Source of the DNA: Patiria pectinifera
Taxonomy: Eukaryota > Echinodermata > Asteroidea > Valvatida > Asterinidae
Assembly: GCA_029964075.1 (NCBI GenBank)
Contig: CM057135.1
Coordinates: 29,687,366-29,751,365 of the forward strand
Direction: 5' to 3'
Length of the DNA stretch: 64,000 nucleotides
The translations under genes were made by a program, and so were the position numbers. The notes beneath the pieces were generated by a model. That model was not told the origin of the DNA. It worked only from the letters and a program-made list of their open reading frames with translations, and searched no databases. Positions 10,866 through 24,900 of this stretch are shown here, piece after piece (the first letter of the stretch is position 1; every line of letters begins with the position of its first letter).

Positions 10866-11490
10866 GAAATAGCCCCATAATGTGGCCAATTTACTGGACT
10901 ACCACCGTAAATAAAGGCCACACTTCCATCATGTACAAAAACATGTAGAACTTCGTCAAATTTTGATTTTCACATTTAGGCTTAGTTTGCAGGATTTTTT
11001 TGCTTTAGAAGCATACTCACCCTCTTTATAGGCTAATCAGAAAGTGCTGCCTTTTTCAATTTCAGATGTCTAATTTTTGTGAAATTTTATGTTAAACTTT
11101 CGATACGCAAACGTGTGCAAATGAATCTGGAAATTTCACGAAAAATAGACATCTAAAAAAAGCAGCACTTTCTGATTATCCTATAAAGAGGGTGAGTATG
11201 CTTCTATTTCTAAAGCAAAAAAACGCCTACAAACTAAGCCTAAATGTGAAAATCAAAATTTGGCAAAGTGCGACACGTTTTTGTACATGTGGATGTGTGG
11301 CCTATGTTTACGGAGATAGTCCAGTGTACACATTTATGGGGCTACATGTACCTCTTTATAGGCTAATCAGAAATTTCCAGATTCGTTTGCACGCATTTGC
11401 GTATCAAAATTTCAACATGAAATTTCACGAAAATTAGACATCTGTAAAAGGCAGCACTTTCTGATTAGCCTATAAAGAGGGTGAGTATAC
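10866..11490. repeat. foldback element with an extra third arm
   Basis: A palindrome is centred near 11110. The left arm runs from TAGCCCCATAA at about 10870, and the right arm mirrors it to TTATGGGGCTA near 11345. Arms contain AGCATACTCACCCTCTTTAT and CAGAAAGTGCTGC. From about 11350 to 11490 part of the arm pair (TTTATAGGCTAATCAGAAA ... TTTCTGATTAGCCTATAAA) occurs again, so the structure is a palindrome followed by a second, shorter one. Confidence 0.75.
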
Positions 11491-13916
11491 TTCTAAAGCA
11501 AAAATAAAGGAACTTACCGGATAAAGGAAGTATGTAGTTTCAGCATGGACAATGATCGGGATGATGGAGCCTGGAGGTGTTCAGATCATGATTTCATTTC
11601 TGTAGATTCTCAATCTCATGCCGCCCAATTAAAGACGTTTGTGCGTACTTTAATTCACTGTGTATTACTTCCTACATATGACCATATGCCGAAAGATAGT
11701 TATTGGTACCTCTCCTTAAATCCAGTCCTATTCGGTCACTTTCTTTCGTTTAACATGTGTAAAAACTTTGCTTTTCGGGACTCCGGAAAAAAAAACCGCT
11801 TCACTTGCGCTTGCAAATTTCGCAAGGTAAGACGGGAATTCGGGTCATCCCCATGACATCATACGCTATAAATAGCCCGTGACTCGACTAGCGCTTGCTT
11901 GCTAGCTCGAGCGAGCCATAGAGGGAGCGAGCATAGTGCAGTGCGCCACCACTTTGGAAAAAAAATCACCACTTTGGGGAAAAAAATATTGTCAAGGGAG
12001 ACCTTCAGAACAATGTCTGATGCATGTGCAGCATTTTTGTCACACCACTCAAGTACCAGAGTTTGGGGAGGGCTCAAATTGTATACTTTGTTCATTTTTT
12101 TTCCCGACTGGCCCCAAGTTTCAGTTATTAATATAGCTGCATTACAAAGCACGGACAAGATCTACCAAGGAATTTTAAAAATCCACAGTTTCTGTGGAAA
12201 ATTGTCTGAAAAGATCGAGAGAAATTCCCACAGATTTATGATGTATTTTTTGATCATCGGAGGAATCATGTGTTTGCAAGATGGAGCGGGGACCGACCCC
12301 ATAATATTTAAGAGAAGTGTGCATATGGGGAGAGCAAGGGCGGAGGAAAGATTGAGCCAAATCCCTGATTTATTGAGAAAAAAAAGTTATAATTTTCGAA
12401 GCAATTTTTCTTTTAAATGCCGAATTTCAATCGGAATGTGCTCTACGGCATTTCAAGGCATCTTCTTAAGTTCACCTTACTGATGATTTATTTTTTTATT
12501 TGATCAAAATTCCTTTTCTCCAAGCAACCCAGACATGATTTTGAATGCAAGAGGAGTATAATTCAACCTTCAAACACCAAGAATATTGAACACGGTGGCC
12601 AAAATTACAGATTTATTGAGAAAAAATAATAATTTTGAGTAATTTGGCCCGAAATATTTCAAACAATTTTGCTTTTCAGTGCCGAGGCTGTCCAGAAATT
12701 TAGGTCAAGGTACTGTTTTTGTAGGGCCCTTCAGGCATGTTCCCTGCAAGTTTTCAAGCAATTTCATTTTGCGGCCAAAATTGGATAAAAAATAAAGTGG
12801 CAGGATTAACCTGACATTGTTATTAAAATTGTCACAAATATACTTTTCTTTATAAACAACCTATAATTAGGGCCTATGTTCCAACAAATTGGAAATTTTA
12901 AAAGATCATCTAAATTCTCGACAGTAACTTTCAACTGAGTGACTCAGTTTTTTCTCGGCCTGCTAAGAGACCGTGAATGTGCTCAAGATTCAAGCAGAAA
13001 TTTATAATTCGACCCTTCAAGCTGGAGTTCTCATCGTTTCACTCCATCCTGCCGTAGTTCCATCAGTTCTCATCGCTAGCCCCGCTCCAGACGTCCGTTG
13101 AAAGACAGTCTTCGCCTCCTTCAAGGAAAACAGCTCGCATCTCTTCCTGCTCTTGAAACTAGTTAAATATGGGGTGGGGAACAAACAACCCTATAGTTAC
13201 GTCAGCGCAACAATTTTGTGAAACATCTGAATTCAACTTTAATACAACATAAACTAAACTATTTCACGATTGTGCGCGCACGATTTTTCAAGAGAGATAC
13301 TGGTTGAATCGTGGTCAAAATTGGTCTGAATACTGAGCTAGATGTTTGCAAGAAGCGTATTTAATTTCGAGTGGAAATATCAAAATTCAAGCCAAATTTT
13401 TTTTTTTTGGGGGGGGGGGCTAAGAAGGGAGAGGGCAATTATATATCCAAACGTGACATCAGCTTTAAATTTAAAATTAAAAGGTAGTCAATGTCACGTG
13501 CGCACGATTTGTTTACGGAATATACCGGCTGCATTCGTCACCGTTTTCACGAAGAGCCACATTATGTCAAAAATTACCATTTCTTTCGATTTCGATTTTT
13601 TTCAATATTTTGCTTTAAAACAAATTGTACTTAACCATTTTGAAATGCCTCTGTAAGCAAAACTTAATTTTGCAAGGGGCAGAAATCTCGATAACTGCAT
13701 TTTGCGCTTTCACGAAGAGCCACATACATGTACATAATTCATGTGGCTCTTCGTGAAAACGGTGACGGTATTGTCCGTACTGATAGGAATCAATGTGTTG
13801 GAGGGCAAGTATTAAATGTCATGGCCAAAATAATAAAACACGAGATGTAAAGTGAGGTTTCCGGTATAACAGAAATGATGCACAATAATTCCCAAAGTAT
13901 ATCTCCAGTAGTACTT
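11491..13916. other. intergenic, no gene recognised
   Basis: The longest open frame (11899-12483, 194 codons) has no recognisable domain and a biased composition. An inverted repeat with TGTGGCTCTTCGTGAAAACG lies at about 13535-13775, with one extra internal arm near 13710. A poly-T/poly-G run is at about 13397-13420. Nothing else could be supported. Confidence 0.45.
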
Positions 13917-15043
13917 AAAATTCACTTTAACATTCAACAACAACAAAAATCCGAACAATTTCCAGAATACCAGTAATGTAATTACAACGGGGTTGTTAAT
14001 TGGTATTAAAAACAAGGTCATTTAATATGGAGTAGAAATGTTCGTCGAGATAGAAAAACAACTATAGAAACATAGTCAGTAAAATAACTTGAAAGATACA
14101 TATTGAATCACCTTTAACTCAATTGAACCCATTTACAAAACAAAATGGAAGAAAACTTCTAAATTTGGGTGGAAAAAACAATTCAATATGAATAATCATA
14201 CAGTGAAAACTACCACATCATTGAACGTGCTATTATTGTACAATTTATAGCATTACAAAATATCTTTTATTTGTTGCACCCGTTGCATTAGAAATGTACA
14301 AAAAAACTTCGCCAAAAATTTACACAACCTTACTGTTCTACCTGCAAATTATTTTTTTTCAAAATCAAGTCGGGTAAAATGATCTGTTTATAAGCTCTGG
14401 CTGAAGCGTATCCCTACATGTCACTTGGTGGTCGGTCGGTCAGTCCGATGGTCTGTCTGTCTGTCTGTCCCCGGAAAATCGACCAACGGTATGGTGTTCC
14501 ATGTGCTATCGGCGCCGCATTTTCCAGCTCCGGCAGGGATCATTTTGATCGATTTCATGCAAGACTTTCATGTAAGACTTCTTGCAACACGACCAGATCT
14601 TATTGTGCACTCGCACTTGTTTTAACTCAAAGCTATTAAAAACATGTTCAATACTGCAATGAAAAAAGTTACTTTCAAACGTATTGCATGACATCATCGA
14701 AAAAGGTTTACTTTTAATCTCATTGAAATGAAATTATCCAAACGAGAAAGTAAAAATGACTGGGGTGTGATAATCTTCCGGTACCACTGTGAGAGCCACA
14801 CTTTAACTCAAGTTAATTAATCGATGGACATTAAACGGAGGATTACTGTGGCATTTCATTAGTTCGTGTTACAAATAAGATATCAAAACTACTTTAAATT
14901 AAATAATATAGTCGCACAGCTTCCAAAATATCCATTAAATAGTCAACTGATAGCATTTATACGCCCTCCAACCCTATACAGCCCTCATCAACAAACCAAC
15001 TATAAACCAACGAATCCATTTCAACTTTTTTTCAGAGCCTTTT
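13917..15043. repeat. 3' flank of METTL27-like copy 1, paralogous to the flank of copy 2
   Basis: From CTTTAACATTCAACA (about 13924) onward this sequence aligns with 20243-21008 plus 21832-21999, downstream of copy 2. Shared landmarks include ACACCAGTAATGTAATTA, ATGACTGGGGTGTGATAA and CGATGGACATTAAACGGAGG. The duplicated block therefore covers gene plus about 1 kb of 3' flank. A GTCT microsatellite sits at about 14440-14468. Confidence 0.75.
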
Positions 15044-18000
15044 TTATTTTGGTAATACCCTGAGAACAGGCACCGTTGCCTTTTCACCCACAGCCTCGTT
15101 TAAGTAGTATTGGATCCGGCGATGGTCTACAACCTCCCATCTTCCCTGCTTGTTGAGCGCCGCAATGGCCGCTTCCAGCTTCGTTTCCCATTCATCTTTC
15201 ACCTTATCGGCTAACGTAAACATGATGTACCCACCTGATGGTAAAAAAGACAAAAACACCAATTAACACAATGTGCAATTTGAATATTTAAAACTTGGTT
15301 CCTCTCTGTGTCCATATTAATTGAATGAAAACCTCAATTCCCAGTCCCATGGGCCTTAATCACGAGTCGGCCATACTGGATTGAGAATGAGGTAAAAATC
15401 TTCATTTTTGAAACTTGTGCATAGAAATGAAAGCAATGACGTTACATTATTAATACCAGTCTGCTCTGATGAATAATGTAAAATTATTAAACATATTCTA
15501 ATGTTTTAAGCCACATTAAAAAAAAATGAAAGTGAGGCAATAGTGAATAAATAGTCTGGCAATATCCCATTGAACAGTTCTCAATTTGTGAAATACATTC
15601 AGGGAACAAGATAAAAATGACCAACTTGTGCATAAGGCCCACTGATCTCCATTAGTAAGAGGCCCACAATCCCCGCCATTGGTGGGCCCCGCCCGGCCCA
15701 ATGTGCAGGTGGGGAACAACACAGCCGCGCGCGTCATGCGCACTTGCACGCATGCCAGACATTAATTACGGCTGTGATTGGTCAAAACATTATAAGACGG
15801 GGTTTAATAATGGATCGGCCAATACCTGGCTTTGTGATACGGATGAGTTCTGGGAAGCACGAATCGGTCGTGTGGCCAGGTACACCAAGAGCTCCGCACA
15901 TAACCACTGCATTGTATTGATCTGAAACAAAAATATACGAAAAATTGAAATCGATCCATTTTAGAAAGCTGACGAATGGTCGAGAGTGCAATAAAGTAAA
16001 TAGGCAAAAGAATCTGTCTGCTGAGCTCATGAATAATAATTCATATATGTACATTCAAGTTATTCTATACATAATATCAGATATTTCTGAGACCCATGGA
16101 ATTGGGGAATTGAAGACATGTGCATATGGTACCTCAAGGCCTGGCATTGGCGCTTCCAATGCTGAGCATTTCGGATGCAATTAGGTCCGAAAGTGGCGCT
16201 ATTTAGGCAAGTTGTGTAGGGATCCTTTTGCTAATTTTCCAATTTGGGAAATATCATTCGTTTTAGGGGTTGTCTATTTTGGGTGAGAATTTCTCCAAAA
16301 AGTCAATGGCCAACCCACCAAAAATTGATGAAAAGAAAATGAAAGGCGACATGTTGATCATCATTTTTCAAAATTTTCAATTTCGCAATATTAATTTAAA
16401 ATTTGTTTTTGTTTTTGTTTTGTTAAATTTAACTTCTGTATTGCATTTCGTTAGTGTTTATATGTGTATATATCTTAGTGTTTATATATATGTTCTTATT
16501 TTGGTATTCACACCCCTAAATTTTTACATATTTGCATTTTTGTTTCTTCATTATAGTTTTTACTTGTGTTCAATGAATTCACATAATGTCTTCCTTTTTA
16601 TTTCATTTTATTCTGATCATTTTATACAGGGCCCTCAGTAATAACAGTTTCCAACCGATGAGGCTACCCTGTCTAAATAAAACTATAAATAAATGAATAC
16701 ATTTTTCTGTGCAGCCTGAACACACTGAAGTATGGGGATTATCACTAGTGTCTATTGGAACTTATATTTGCTTGGTTGCACCTTAGACCTCTACGCGACC
16801 TCTGATCTTGACCTTTGGAACGAAATTCATGCCTCACGTACTGGTACCTTATATTACAGAAACATTCTCCCAAGTAATACAAATGTTGTTGTGTTTAATA
16901 TATATTATGTAAATTGAACCAAGTAAATACTATCTTGGATTTTCGTCTGGTGCTCGTCTAGCGTATCGCAGATGTACTCGGTGTGAGACTTATGTTCTTT
17001 GCAGTAGTCCAAGGAATTCTGGGAAGGATCTAGCGCGTCAATACAAGTGAAGCCAAGATTTTTCATCTGTCGGCAAACAAAATCATGTCTGGTCATTAAC
17101 AGCAAAATAATCATTCCATCCATCACAAATAATGATCGACAGAGATTTTCAATCCATAGTTCAAAATGATTCATTAAATCATAGGTTTTAGTTTTTCACT
17201 CCCTTTCTAGATTTTGTGATTGCATTATGTTTTTCCTCATGTTCAGATTTCTTTTTCCGTTGCTCCGAACTTTTTAATAAATCCTGAAATGACAACATGG
17301 CTCCCATGACGATATTTTTTTTCACAGCAGAATTTACTTGCTTGGTTATAGCTCTGATTCAAAGTTACCCGACAGCTCTGCAGCAACAAAATACTAAATT
17401 GTAAGTGGTTGTCCCCAATGCGACACGTTTGTCTTTAGTTTTTGCACTATAGGGTGCAATTGGAGGGTGAAGTAACCTGCATATTGTACACGAGGTTGGT
17501 TTACATTTTGTTAAAAAAAGGAAATCAGATTTGTGACTTCCCTGATCGAGAATTCCACTTCTATGGACCATAATCACAATGTGCTGCTTATATATATATA
17601 CATATGTATATTTATATGAGCTTTGTAGAAAGGGTTAGAGCACAGATGTTGCGTCCCAATGTATCTCTATATAGTGTCTGTCGAAATTTGTTGAATTTTA
17701 GTTTAGCTAAATTAATCTAAACTAATATTTTTTTCCCAAGTATAGTAGACTAATCGTGTTCTTGTATACCTCTTGTCCAACCATCCCTGTTCCCGATGCT
17801 GCATCAAGGATCCTTGAAGATTTATCAGTGATGAACTCCGATGCAAGGGCTGCCAAATTGCGAGGAGCTAGATAGCCATAAGCAACATGCATCTGTAACA
17901 AAAAGAAGTAGCAAAAAAATCTAGTCTGGAGGCTGAATAATTAAGTGATAGGTTAATGGTGCTAAGATATACGGCTGGGTGATGGATTAAGCTTCTTTAC

Positions 18001-19112
18001 AGAACGCGCTCCTCATACTGGGATAATTCTTGAGGCAGTGGTAGGCCATGGGTACAGCACTGAGTATCTAGGCCCCCGCCCCCTTGCCACATATCCAGAT
18101 GAGCCACTGAGTATGACCCAGTGGCGTAGCCACCAGGGGGCGTGGGGGCGACCGCCCCCATGAAACCTTGTCGCCCCCCCCCCCCCAGTCGCCCCCATTG
18201 AGATTTTGAGTTTCTTAAAAAATTATCATTGATCTACATGACGCCATGGGCCCTATTATGTACTACAATGTATCTTTTGCTTAGAAAATATTGGTTAAAA
18301 GTGGTCAGAAATTGCCTCAGATAGCACCACAGAGCATTTAGAATCCAACATTTTTCGGGGCCCTTAAGCGGTCCCCGAACCCCACGCCTATAGCTCAGAA
18401 TTCTGGTAGCTGATTCAATGACTCCAACCTCGAAAACAATGTTCACGAAATTTTCTTATGTCTTTAGCTGAGAAAACCTCGAAAATTATGATTAAATTAA
18501 TATCTTTTGTGCTAAGATAATTATTGGTTAAAGTGGTAAGAAATTGCCTCAGATCACACCACAGAGCATCGAAAATCCAAAAGCTCAGAATACCAATAGC
18601 TGATTCAATGTCTCCAACCTCGAAAACGATGTTCAAATAATTATCTTTTGCCAAGAAAATATTAGTTAAAGCACGGAGGAAAGTCGTAAGAAATTGCTTC
18701 TAATCACACCACAGAACATCTAGAATCCCCGAACCCCACGCCGTAAGGGTTTCGCGCTTCGCGCTTGCATCAGTTATGAAGGTATGTCCCCCCCCCCCAC
18801 TTTTGAGAAGCGATTGACGCCCCTGCTTGACACCCCCATGAAATGTTCCAGCGCCCCCAGCGCCCCCCCCACCCCCTACTGAAAAATTCCTGGCAACGCC
18901 AGTGGTATGACCGAAGGAGACTACCCCATGTATATTTGTTTGATTACCTCTGTGTATCTTTCTGCCCAAGTGTCGTAAAAACTGGACAACTTTTCCCCGC
19001 CGGCTTTATCAGTATCAACAGCATGTCCCTTGACATAGGCTTCCTTCCGATAATCGGCAAATTCGTCTAAAGTGTTGAAATCTGCGCGTTCTCCACCGCT
19101 GACAGTCGCCAT
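15044..19112 (-). CDS. METTL27: METTL27-like methyltransferase, copy 1
   Basis: Predicted SAM-dependent methyltransferase of 236 aa, close to the human METTL27/WBSCR27 length; substrate unknown. Exons: 19112-18948, 17892-17770, 17066-16931, 15921-15826, 15234-15044. All introns are GT-AG and the phases agree. Exon 1 has LSSFYDTWAERY, matching HFYDRWAPDYD in METTL27. Exon 2 has motif I ILDAASGTGMVG (about 83-94). Exon 3 supplies IDALDPSQ with the acidic residue expected after strand 2. Exon 4 has VVMCGALG and CFPELIRITKPG, and exon 5 closes the fold (GGYIMFTLADKVK ... VLRVLPK stop). Start is the first Met of exon 1. Intron 1 holds a 786-bp hAT-type element. It is most similar to copy 2, and the two look like a recent tandem duplication. 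Confidence 0.9.
18119..18904. mobile_element. 786-bp hAT-type MITE in intron 1 of METTL27-like copy 1
   Basis: Left end CAGTGGCGTAGCCA and right end (inverted) CACTGGCGTTGCCA form imperfect terminal repeats. The 8-bp duplication GTATGACC is at 18111-18118 and 18905-18912. The inside holds two or three degenerate direct repeats of about 150 bp (landmarks GCTGATTCAATG.CTCCAACC and CACCACAGA.CAT) and long C runs. A core at about 18290-18388 is shared with the CBP-exon element. No transposase. Confidence 0.88.
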
Positions 19113-20242
19113 TTTCTTTTTTTGCCACTTTAGCGAGTTTCATTTTCATATCACCAGTTATCACATATGGCACGAAGCCTAGCCAAGTGCTCTTTGCCCG
19201 ATGGGGTCAGGCATAATAACTATGTCGAGAGGTCATGATAATCGGCTGACGTCAGGGGCGTGAATCCGGGGGAGATACCCCCCCCCCCTTTGAATGGGGG
19301 ATTAGACTTGACTCAAGTTCGAATTGCTTAAATCTTAAAAAGCAAGTTTAAAACCCACAAAATTCACTTAGTTTCCCTCTTTCCAGAAGCACAAGTAACA
19401 ATACTCGGCACACGTTCCACTTCGGTGCCGTATAATAATGCGCCCACACGTACATGTACATGTACATGTACATTTCACAACACGCACATATTATGCGTGT
19501 GCATGCGGGTATATAAATAAGGCTACCAGTGCATATTTTTATGCATAACTTTGTACATTAAGTATTTTCTGCACTCTTTGCAGTTTCAGTATGTGGTAAT
19601 GGTTGGTCCTTGTCACTCAAAACATGAATCGTAAAAATCAAATTTGTCTTCTTCATACATGATGAAAAACATTATTTCACGTTTCATATGAAAAACATCA
19701 CACCAAATTTCGTATCCCCATACACGTGAAATGACCGTCCTTTTTGTCATAAATATCTTGCAACATTACACTAAAAAACTCAGTCATTTAATTCATAAAC
19801 TAATTGGTATGAGTACATACTAAAAGAAATGGAGACATGTTGAATGAAATACTTCAGATTATATGGGGTGTATAGAAACTTATTTGCACTATATTTATTA
19901 AGCCTGCCGTTGAAAACTCAAATGTTCATAACAGACACAGGTATCCATGGGCGTCGCGAGGGGAAGGGGGAGGGGGCAAGGGCGCTTCCCGGAAAAAAGG
20001 GGGAGAAAAAAAACCTTATGAAGTCATATTTGCCATTGCACATTTCACAAAATGGGCGTCTGCAGGGGCGTCAATGGGGGTGGGGTGGGCAATGTCCCTC
20101 CGCGGACGCGCCCACCCTCGAAAAAAAATGATAAATTGAGAATATGCTAGCAAAAGTACGAGGATTGGGGGGGGGGGGAATGTGCTTTGTTCCCCCCCCC
20201 CCGAAAAAATCCTTGCGCCGCCCATGCAAATTCCTCCCACTT
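19113..20242. other. upstream region of copy 1 with a composite GGGCGTCGC-family repeat
   Basis: No gene recognised. At 19946-20226 sits a repeat starting CATGGGCGTCGCGAGG and ending in an inverted GCCGCCCATG, of the same family as 54984-55265. A second GGGCGTC start lies inside at about 20054, and the flanks do not match, so it is probably composite or truncated. A (TACATG)n tract is at about 19452-19475. A truncated piece near 19255-19305 has the same C-run style. Confidence 0.5.
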
Positions 20243-21008
20243 TAACTTCACTTTAACATTCAACACAAAAAAATCCGAAGAATTTCTCCAGAAACACCAG
20301 TAATGTAATTATGGGGTTGTTAATAGGTCTTGAAACCCGGACTACTTAATTTGTCGTAGAAAATTAATGTTCATCTAAGTAGAAAAACATTACGTACAAA
20401 AACATAGTCAGTACAGAATAACTTGAAAGATATATTGAAATCACCTATATAATTCAATTGAACCCATTTACTAAAATGTTAAGAAAAAATGGGGGGGGGG
20501 GACAAATTTAATATGAATAATCATACGGTGACAACCAAAAACATTATATTTGTTATTGTATAATTTCAAGTATTTTATTCATCAAATGATACAAAAGTAT
20601 CACATTTTTTATTGTATTATTTCAAGTATTACAAATATCTTTTATTTTTCAACCCGTTGCATTCGACTGTACAAATGAACTTCGCAAAAAATACACAACT
20701 CTTCTACCTGCAAATTATAATACTATTTTTTTTAATCAAGTCTTGTAAAATGGTATAATTATTTCCTCTTTTAAACTAAAAGCTAAAACGTGTTCGATAC
20801 TGCAATGAAAAAATGTTACTTTCAAACGTATTGCATGACAGCATCGAAATAGGTTAACTTTCAATCGCATTGAAATAAAATTATCGAAACGAGAAAGTAA
20901 AAATGACCGGGGTGTGATAACGTCCGGTTAACTGAAGTGTATTACTCGATGGACATTAAACGGAGGATAACTGCGACATTTCATTATTTTGTGTTAATAA
21001 TTAGATAT

Positions 21009-21827
21009 GGGTCATTCCACCGGGTTGGGAAGCAGTGGATGTTACATCCATATATTTGGTTATATTATGAAAAGTATCAATGCATTCTAAACAATTGCTC
21101 AACATAATATTTATCTTAGGGTGTTTCAATACTTGAGAAAGTTTGAAATCATTTGGAAGCACTTCGACCAAAATATGAGCAAAAATGTATTAATTCGGAT
21201 TTAACATCGACACCGTGTCATGGTTACATCCAAATATTCTTTTTTTTTGCCATTTTTTACACGTATGTAAAATATTACCCAAACTGACATAGCATATTTA
21301 CAACTGGACACCTAAGCACCAAGAAAAGCCTTTGTTTTGGTATAGTCAGGGTTCAAATATAGCAGAAACAAAACCTCAAGTGTGGATGTAACGGTGTAAA
21401 AATCATTCAATGGAAGTGTTACATTTGGGTTTCACACCGTGTCAATGTTATGTCAACACAACCAAGCTATCATTTCTGCTTCATTTGATACCTGACTACC
21501 ATAACAAAAGCTTTTCTTTTTGTGTTGCACATAATAGTAAGAAGTACGCAAAGTAAATTTGGGTAATGTTTCGCAGAAATCTATAAAAAAAAAAGGGTAC
21601 AAATGTCATATTTGGATGTAACACTGACACGGTGTCAATATTACATCCAAAATGACATTTTTTGCTCATATTTTTCGGCAAAATACATTGTAATGATTTC
21701 AAACTTTCTGCAATAGAGACACACCCAACAACAAATATTATGTAGAGCAACTGCTAGCAAGGCATTCATGCTTTTCTTAATATGGTCATAATGTCACACT
21801 TTGTTCCCCAACCCAGTGGAATGACCC
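21009..21827. mobile_element. 819-bp foldback MITE, ATAT target, 3' of METTL27-like copy 2
   Basis: Ends GGGTCATTCCACCGGGTTGGG / CCCAACCCAGTGGAATGACCC are inverted. The arms continue for several hundred bases as degenerate inverted copies (GAAAGTTTGAAATCATTT versus AATGATTTCAAACTTTC). The middle repeats gtgttacatcca-type words. ATAT flanks both sides (21005-21008, 21828-21831). The paralogous flank of copy 1 at about 14878-14885 has a single ATAT in the same context, so the insertion is seen against its empty site. Confidence 0.9.
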
Positions 21828-21999
21828 ATATGAAAACTATACCACAAATTAAACAATAGTCACACAGCTTCCAAAATAACCATTACAAATCTTCTGATAG
21901 CGTTTATACGCCCTCCAACCTTTATCATAAATGTTGTTCAACCTTCATCAACAAATCAACTACCGACGAATCATTTCAAGTTTTTCTTCAGAGCCTTCT

Positions 22000-24900
22000 T
22001 CATTTTGGTAATACCCTGAGAACAGGCACCGTTGCCTTTTCATCCACCGCCTCATTTAAGTAGTATTGGATTCGGCGAGAGTCTACAACCTCCCATCTTC
22101 CCTGCTTGTTGAGCGCCGCAATGGCCGCTTCCAGCTTCGTGTCCCATTCATCTTTCACCTTATCGCTTAACGTAAACATGATGTACCCACCTAATGGTCA
22201 AAAAAGACAAACTACCAATTAACACAATGTGTAATTCAAAATCTGCAATTTTAAAACTTGTTTTTTTTCTTCACTCTTTTGTATCAACATTAATTCAATG
22301 TAAATTCAATTCCCAGTCCAAATTCATGATTGGACCGATCCATTATAGGCCCCACCCACCCATTGCACACGTTGTAACAACACGTGCGCCTATACGCGCG
22401 CGCACCACTGATTACTAGCACCGATTGGCTAAACACGCCACCTTGACCTTGTACTACTTCCGGCTTCAATGCATCCGGTTCGTTAGTGGACGTCACTTCA
22501 GTTGAAAACCACGCCCACTGCACATTGGGTAGCGCTGGAACATTGGAGCCGGAAGTTTTAGTGTGTATTGTATGTAACCAGTGGCGCTTGTTGTACGTGT
22601 ATGGCGAAGTCACTAACGAATCGGAGACTCCACGCACGGTGCAGTGGGCGTGGGTTCTGTTGAAATGACGTCACACTTACGAACGGATAATCATGGTTGG
22701 CCAATGTAAATAATCCTTGGGTTGTTTTTTTTACCCGGCTTTGTAACGCGGATAAGTTCTGGAAAACACGAATCGCTCACGTGACCAGGTACACCAAAAG
22801 CTCCACCTATCACCACGGCATCGTATTGATCTGTAAAAGTTGGAGAAAAATATGAGTCGATCTATTTCAGTAACGAACGTCAAACCTCTGCGCGACCTCT
22901 GACCTTTGGAACCAAATCCTTACTTCAGATACTCTTGAGAAACATTATCGCAAGTAAAAAAAATGTTGTTTTAAAGTATATAATTTATGGAAATTAATTG
23001 AACTACGTCATTACTGTCTTGGATTTTCGTCTGGTGCTCGTCTAGCGTGTCGCAGAAGTACTCGGTGTGAGACTTTTGTTCCTTGCACTGGTCCAATGAT
23101 TTCTGGGAAGGATCCAAAGCGTCTATACAAGTGAAGCCAAGATTCTTCAACTGTTGGCAAAAAAAAACCCCACACAATCTTGTCTTATCATTAACCGCAG
23201 CAAATCATTCTATCCATCACAAATGTTCGATGTGTTTTACATCTCGAATGATTTTTAATCCATATTTCAAAAAGATTATAAGTTGTAGTGCCCTCACTAG
23301 ATTTTGTGATTGCATTACATGTACGTGTACATGTTTTTCCTCGTATTGTGGGTCCTTTTCCCGTTACTCCACACCGTCAAAAAAAAAATCCCAAAATGAT
23401 AACATGGCTCCCGTCATAGATTGTTTTTCCCCTGCAGACTTACTTGGTGATAGTTTTAATTCAAAAATACCTGAGAGGTCTTGCGGCCAAAAAGAATTAT
23501 GAATAAAATACTAAATTGTAGTTGGTTGTCCCTTATACTAGGGCGCGATGGAGGGTAGAGTTCCTCGAATACTGTAGACGAGGTCGGTTTACATTTTGTC
23601 TGAACAAAAAAAGTAAGCCAGATTTGTCGTGGGCGTCGTCGGAATTTTTTCTAGAGGGAACCGGAAGCAAAGCACATTCCCCCTCCCCCCAAAAAAATCC
23701 CTATATTTTCCAGTATTTTCCCGATTGGTCAGAAATTCGAGGGTGGGCAGGGACATTTGCCCCCCCATTAAATTAACAATATGATTTCTCGCCTCTTTTT
23801 CCCCCCTTTTTCTTTTTTCCTTTTTTTTTGCGACGCCCATGAGATTTGTGACATCCCTGATCGAGAATTTACACTCCACATACGGACCATAGTATCTCGA
23901 GTGTCTGCTGAATTACACTGAAATTCAATTTAGCTTAATTAATCTAAACTAATATTTTTTGCCAAGTATAGTAGACTAATCGTGTTCTTATATACCTCTT
24001 GTCCAACCATCCCTGTTCCCGATGCCGCATCAAGGATCCTTGAAGATTTATCAGTGATGAACTCCGATGCAAGGGCTGCCAAATTGCGAGGAGCTAGCCA
24101 GCCATATGTAACATGCATCTGTAACAAAGTTGCGAAAGAAATCTATAGTCTAATTATAAAGACAACATAAAGATGCATTAGAAATCCCTCTCAACCTTTC
24201 TGACAAGTTGAAATCACTGTGCGACACTCGGTTACAATTAATTCATCAAGCGATAACACAGTTAAGGGTCGTCTGCCCCTCACATAGTTATTGGCAACGT
24301 GATGCTGCTAAGGCCAAAAAAAAAAGTCTCCGGTTTCTGGTATGGAGCTTGCCCCAAAAGTGGTGCGGCGACGCGGCTTTTTTTTTTTGTTTACGTTTTT
24401 TTTTTTTTTTTTTGGCTTCAAATGTCGGCTGATGACTGCAAATGGTGCCCGACTAAACTTAGTGCAAATATATGGGAGTCCAGAGAGGCCACATAAATCT
24501 TATTCTCGATCATAACCCCTTCTAAAAACCCGTTAAAATTGTGCAGCAGCAGAATTCCAGTCAAACCAGTGAGTTTGGCGGTTTTGAAACATCATCTTGT
24601 ATTGAAAAAAAAACTTTTTCATTTTGCGGACGCGCATGGCTACGGCGACGCGCGCGCATACCAGAAACCGGAGACTTTTTTTTTTGGCCTGAATGTAGTA
24701 TGTGTTTGAAGGCAAAAAAACTGCCCACGGAAGATGAGCATTATAAGCATTAAACTTGAACTTTTATAAACATTTTAATAGTAGGTCGGTGGTTTTGAAA
24801 TTCGCATTCATCTAGGCCTAAACTAAACCATATCGAGAACTGGAGCTTGATGGAGGTTGAAGAGTAGGTGCTTGGAGAACGTGCATGGGCTTTTTTATAA

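Noticed and set aside
11899-12483. 194-codon frame
   Set aside because: No homology recognised, composition like flanking AT-rich DNA, no splice or promoter support.
16270-16720. Possible LINE 3' end (T-rich frame followed by aaataaaactataaataaatg)
   Set aside because: No reverse transcriptase or endonuclease motif; low-complexity sequence is sufficient to explain it.
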